NCBI GenBank assembly: GCA_035939775.1
Contig: DASZFO010000104.1
Location: 1-57,945 of the forward strand
From: Pirellulales bacterium
GTDB taxonomy: Bacteria; Planctomycetota; Planctomycetia; Pirellulales; DATAWG01
Reading direction: 5' to 3'
DNA length: 57,945 nt
The stretch's first letter is position 1. Every line of letters begins with the position of its first letter. The position numbers were made by a program, and so were the translations under genes. The notes below the pieces were generated by a model. The model saw only the letters and a program-made list of their open reading frames with translations. It had not been told where the DNA came from and did no database searches. Shown here in pieces: positions 56,101-57,945 of this stretch.

Positions 56101-56924
56101 ACGGTCGAGTCGTCCGGTCGGCGCGGCACCGTCGGATCGGTCGTTTGATGACCAAGCGGCATCGAACGGGCTTCGAGCGGCCCGGCCTTGGTGGTCGGCA
56201 CGCTCAAGTCGATCGACTTCACGGGCCCGGCTACTGGAGTCGAATTGATCGGCGATTGTTGCTTAGCGAGCTGCGCATCGAGATCGCCGCGGCGCGGCGC
56301 GGCGGGCTCGATCCGCTTGCGCTCCTGCGGCAAGGCCGCAAGCGATGGCGCCGTGTCGGCGATTGCGACAGTCTCCCTGGGCTGGAGCGCGCCGAGACTG
56401 GCGGCATTGTCGCGCGGCTTCGGCTGGATCGCTTCCAGAACCAAGCTGTCGGGAATCTTCGTCTCGACCGGCCGCTCGATCTCCTCCTGCGGCCGATTCG
56501 GCAACGCGCGCGTGAGATGGTAGTCGGGCAGCACATCGATCGGGCGGAGTTCGCGAGTGGCCGCCTCGCGTTTTGGCCCGTTACCCCACTCGGAATGATC
56601 TGGTCGAAACGCGATCGCGCCGATGGCCACTCCGAAATGCAAGGCGACGCTCAAGAAGGCCGCCAACTGAAGCCGGCGCGCCTCTCGGCCACCGAGCTTG
56701 ATCGCCAGCAGACCCAACACAAAAACGCTCCCGACCAGCGTGACCAGTCGGATGTAGCCGTTATTCAACAGGTCCGGTGTCTGAAAATCGCTATTCGCCC
56801 AGATCACTCCCCCGACGCAACCGCAAAGGAGCACCAGCGCCAGATTGACCGGCCAAAGCTGCTCGTCGAAATCGGCATGATCCGACGGATCGACCTTGCG
56901 GACCACGTGACGCTGCTCGTTCAT
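53148..56924 (-). CDS. Membrane-anchored Gly-rich protein with terpene-cyclase-like toroid domain
   Basis: 1258 residues from the ATG at 56924 (a GTG lies two codons earlier). N-terminus has three transmembrane helices: LALVLLCGCVGGVIWANSDF, RLVTLVGSVFVLGLLAIKLG and LQLAAFLSVALHFGVAIGAI. Residues about 100-900 are disordered, first Pro/Ala-rich, then extremely Gly-rich (PGGDGGDGGNGRIG, DGSGQYGPGWSGLEG). The C-terminal 330 residues form an alpha/alpha toroid of the squalene-cyclase/prenyltransferase-repeat type: SIELGLVYLAQMQAADGSWS, LEYLLNHQKADGDLF and AVNFILAAQDRRNGGWRYDP. No cyclase DXDD motif is visible, so binding rather than cyclase activity is likely. The gene follows exbB-exbD. Confidence 0.85.
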   Translation of the reverse strand: MNEQRHVVRKVDPSDHADFDEQLWPVNLALVLLCGCVGGVIWANSDFQTPDLLNNGYIRLVTLVGSVFVLGLLAIKLGGREARRLQLAAFLSVALHFGVAIGAIAFRPDHSEWGNGPKREAATRELRPIDVLPDYHLTRALPNRPQEEIERPVETKIPDSLVLEAIQPKPRDNAASLGALQPRETVAIADTAPSLAALPQERKRIEPAAPRRGDLDAQLAKQQSPINSTPVAGPVKSIDLSVPTTKAGPLEARSMPLGHQTTDPTVPRRPDDSTVAMTSAPLQPGGPRSTPAPRTNDLPSPLVAQGPKLVKTITEPGPTPRGEAPEPAAAAKAAVADLSQLSPATGVGRLAPAGAVVGRTGNELAMTAPIAAPSLVSASRRAVTTPSDESSAASSANAPRLAARAGLATTGPASDVASLSGQAPLRSADGGRGPGSLNPAATQVTRGTLARGAPPRPAGPALSDPAGAGGFGASLAMAGPLPGRSQSPVGPNPDPSLAAGGPVGKGKLGFSGINRATYLAPVAGLPSSRPRGGAGESGGVENDSDAPVADVRATGAVRTAAGSGIPGGALVAGGSGPGDGPGGDGGDGGNGRIGVAQVGRPGAGTEDLPGGIIGGMPGGLGTGIGRAGRSAQGGFAADAQADLPQLAGGSPTGSGDHGSGNGGNGPGGDGSGQYGPGWSGLEGALAGVGRQSAGGLPTGGGSGEGSGQPGAGIDGIAGGVQVGAAGSGAGAPGLSGNGDGGPSAVGAGIGGLLPKSNSIGTPGGLAVEGATPQFAGSPAASGTGNNATGGASGSGDDGPGGPGGIGLGGDGSGRRYGNAGLYVKSALLGSPDSTAAGRVPQFGVPDRRALPDSDQLAISSGRFLQRQPGGGGPAVAADAPVRAPTPSFSGRSREGRNGKGNGNADSDGRTEQSIELGLVYLAQMQAADGSWSLHRFPGATESDAGVYRSDTAATGLALLAFLGAGYDHFDDKYHNTVRRGLEYLLNHQKADGDLFLPMDQQANPNRWTRLYSHAIATLSVCEALGMTGDKRLREPAQKAVNFILAAQDRRNGGWRYDPGDDSDTSVTGWQTTALKSGELAGLEVPKVAYERVAQFLDSAQISPQDGSRYIYRPQDPRSQSPLDSRRPTMTAVALLTRIYLGWRRDDPNLLRGAEFIMTNPPRATDMYSRDTYYWYYATQVMFQLKGDYWKAWNERLHPLLINSQIATGSLAGSWDPQHPVPDRWGSVCGRIYVTTMNLLSLEVYYRHLPIYEVNPAKP

Positions 56925-56953
56925 AGACACGCAATCCCCACGCTCGAAATTTG

Positions 56954-57031
56954 GACAGGATTACAGGATTAGTTTTCAACACGAAGGCGAAGCCTTCGAC
57001 AAGGAATCCTGCGCAATCCTGTAATCCTGTC
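56954..57031. repeat. Perfect 17-bp inverted repeat between exbD and toroid gene
   Basis: GACAGGATTACAGGATT (56954-56970) is the exact complement of AATCCTGTAATCCTGTC (57015-57031); inside is a further palindrome GAAGGC/GCCTTC (56983-56997). It lies in the 116-base gap after exbD, where it could act as attenuator, terminator or a mobile palindrome. Confidence 0.85.
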
Positions 57032-57046
57032 AGAAATCGTCTTGTT

Positions 57047-57463
57047 CTAAGTTCCCGGTTCGGCGGTCGTCACTCGGTAGTCGCTGATTCCAACCTTGTT
57101 GCAGGCGTTCATCACGGCCACGACGTGCTTCCAGGCGCATTTTTCATCAGCTCGTATCACGACCGATTGCCGTTCGGGATTATCGACCGCCGCTTGGTTC
57201 AACTCCCGTTCCAGCGCGTCCAGCTCGATGAAATTCCCGCCGGCGTAATAGTGCCCGTCGCGATCGACGTGAACGAAGAATTCCTTGGGCTTGGCCGTAA
57301 GCGGCATGGCGGCGCTGGCTTGCGGCAGCACGATCGGCAGCGAGCGCTCCTGAATCTGGATTTGCGCGGCGACGAGGAAGAAGATCACGATCTGGAATAG
57401 GATGTCGATCATCGGCATCATGTTCACATTGCCGGCCACGGGGCCGCGAACGTTGACTGCCAT
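57047..57463 (-). CDS. ExbD/TolR-type biopolymer transport protein
   Basis: 138 residues from the ATG at 57463, 2 bases after the exbB stop. One N-terminal transmembrane helix contains the proton-carrying Asp20 in MMPMIDILFQIVIFFLVAAQ. A periplasmic domain follows (SLPIVLPQASAAMPLTAKPK; FIELDALERELNQAAVDNPE), as in ExbD/TolR. With ExbB it uses the proton gradient to energise a partner; the toroid protein downstream is the likely partner, as no TonB or TolA is seen. Confidence 0.92.
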   Translation of the reverse strand: MAVNVRGPVAGNVNMMPMIDILFQIVIFFLVAAQIQIQERSLPIVLPQASAAMPLTAKPKEFFVHVDRDGHYYAGGNFIELDALERELNQAAVDNPERQSVVIRADEKCAWKHVVAVMNACNKVGISDYRVTTAEPGT

Positions 57464-57465
57464 GA

Positions 57466-57945
57466 TCAAGCTCCTTCCGATTGCGCGATGGCCGGCTCGC
57501 CGAGCGCTTCCGCCTTCACCACCGGCGGCGGCTCGATGCCCGTGGCCTGCCGCGTGGTGCGCAGCTTGCCTTCGTACTTCTCGACCTGCGGCAGGACGCT
57601 TTGCACGAGGTCTTCCACCTCGCGCATCAGGGCCTGAATCCGCCCCTCGAAGTAGTGCGCAATCACGAGCGCGGGAATGGCGACGACCAATCCGGCGAAC
57701 GTCGTGATTAGCTTCAAGTAAATCCCGTCGGCCAGCACGAGCGCGCGATCCTGGCCGACCGGCGTATGGGCCGTCTTGAAGAAGGCGATGATCATCCCTT
57801 GCACCGTGCCCAATAGGCCCATCAGCGGTGTTACCGTCACGGCGAGCACGAGCGGACGGACGTTGTAATTCAGCTTCCAGCTTTCGCGCGAGATCGAGTC
57901 CGCCACGGCCCGCTCCACTTCGTCCGTCGGCCGGCCGGTTTTGAG
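57466..57945 (-). CDS. MotA/TolQ/ExbB proton channel, 5' truncated by window end
   Basis: The visible C-terminal part (about 159 residues) has two helices: LVLAVTVTPLMGLLGTVQGM and YLKLITTFAGLVVAIPALVI, the latter with the TolQ/ExbB pattern of a Pro and small residues. A coiled helix (GRIQALMREVEDLVQSVLPQ) follows, and the tail ends QSEGA. The reading frame continues past the window edge, so the N-terminus and first helix are missing. It is directly upstream of exbD. Confidence 0.9.
   Translation of the reverse strand, partial: LKTGRPTDEVERAVADSISRESWKLNYNVRPLVLAVTVTPLMGLLGTVQGMIIAFFKTAHTPVGQDRALVLADGIYLKLITTFAGLVVAIPALVIAHYFEGRIQALMREVEDLVQSVLPQVEKYEGKLRTTRQATGIEPPPVVKAEALGEPAIAQSEGA

Overview
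The window looks like a high-GC chromosome segment from a motile planctomycete, probably Pirellulales-like. The basis is overall gene style: an FlbD/MotA/MotB/FliL flagellar cluster, a membrane-anchored toroid protein beside ExbB/ExbD, a paired Hsp70 module with DUF2760, many divergent hypothetical proteins, and very repeat-rich intergenic DNA. No rRNA, tRNA or CRISPR array was seen.

Positions 44-20608 form one minus-strand flagellar block. Reading down from 20608, the first genes are a membrane-anchored TPR protein, a FlgN-like candidate chaperone, a soluble NtrB-type kinase and a sigma-54 response regulator. Then come flgB, flgC, fliE, fliF, fliG, fliH, fliI, fliJ, a motE-like gene, fliK, flgD, flgE, flbD, motA, motB and fliL. 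Together they make the basal-body rod, MS-ring, export ATPase, hook and stator. A sigma-54-like promoter just before flgB fits control by the adjacent two-component pair.

Positions 20943-26572 hold a catalytically dead alpha/beta-hydrolase, malate dehydrogenase, UDP-galactopyranose mutase, a DUF707-like protein, two small proteins and a frameshifted small gene. Positions 26690-28320 hold an IS110-family element (transposase plus a structured 5' region that may encode its bridge RNA), lying between inverted copies of an intergenic repeat. Positions 28376-42669 hold an acyltransferase-3 protein, a HemN-like/DUF2760/Hsp70/Hsp70 operon, a PQQ-type propeller, an acyl-ligase/aldehyde dehydrogenase/iron alcohol dehydrogenase set and an FHA protein.

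Positions 42853-48123 carry the glycine cleavage system (gcvT, gcvH, gcvPA, gcvPB) with a lipoate-ligase-type gene that could lipoylate GcvH. RNase R and a YhaM-like HD/OB nuclease follow as an RNA-turnover pair. The right end holds a remnant of an ArsB-type permease, small hypotheticals, and a 1258-residue Gly-rich toroid protein downstream of exbD and exbB; exbB runs off the window.

Two repeat systems run through the intergenic DNA and are the most unusual feature. (1) At least a dozen hairpin elements bounded by GTAG...CTAC, usually two hairpins facing each other, have the architecture of REP/BIME elements but several unrelated hairpin cores. (2) About eleven degenerate tandem arrays of 7-base units recall cyanobacterial STRR heptamers; most start at, or contain, the stop codon of the preceding gene. 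Both kinds supply stop codons or C-terminal codons to genes.
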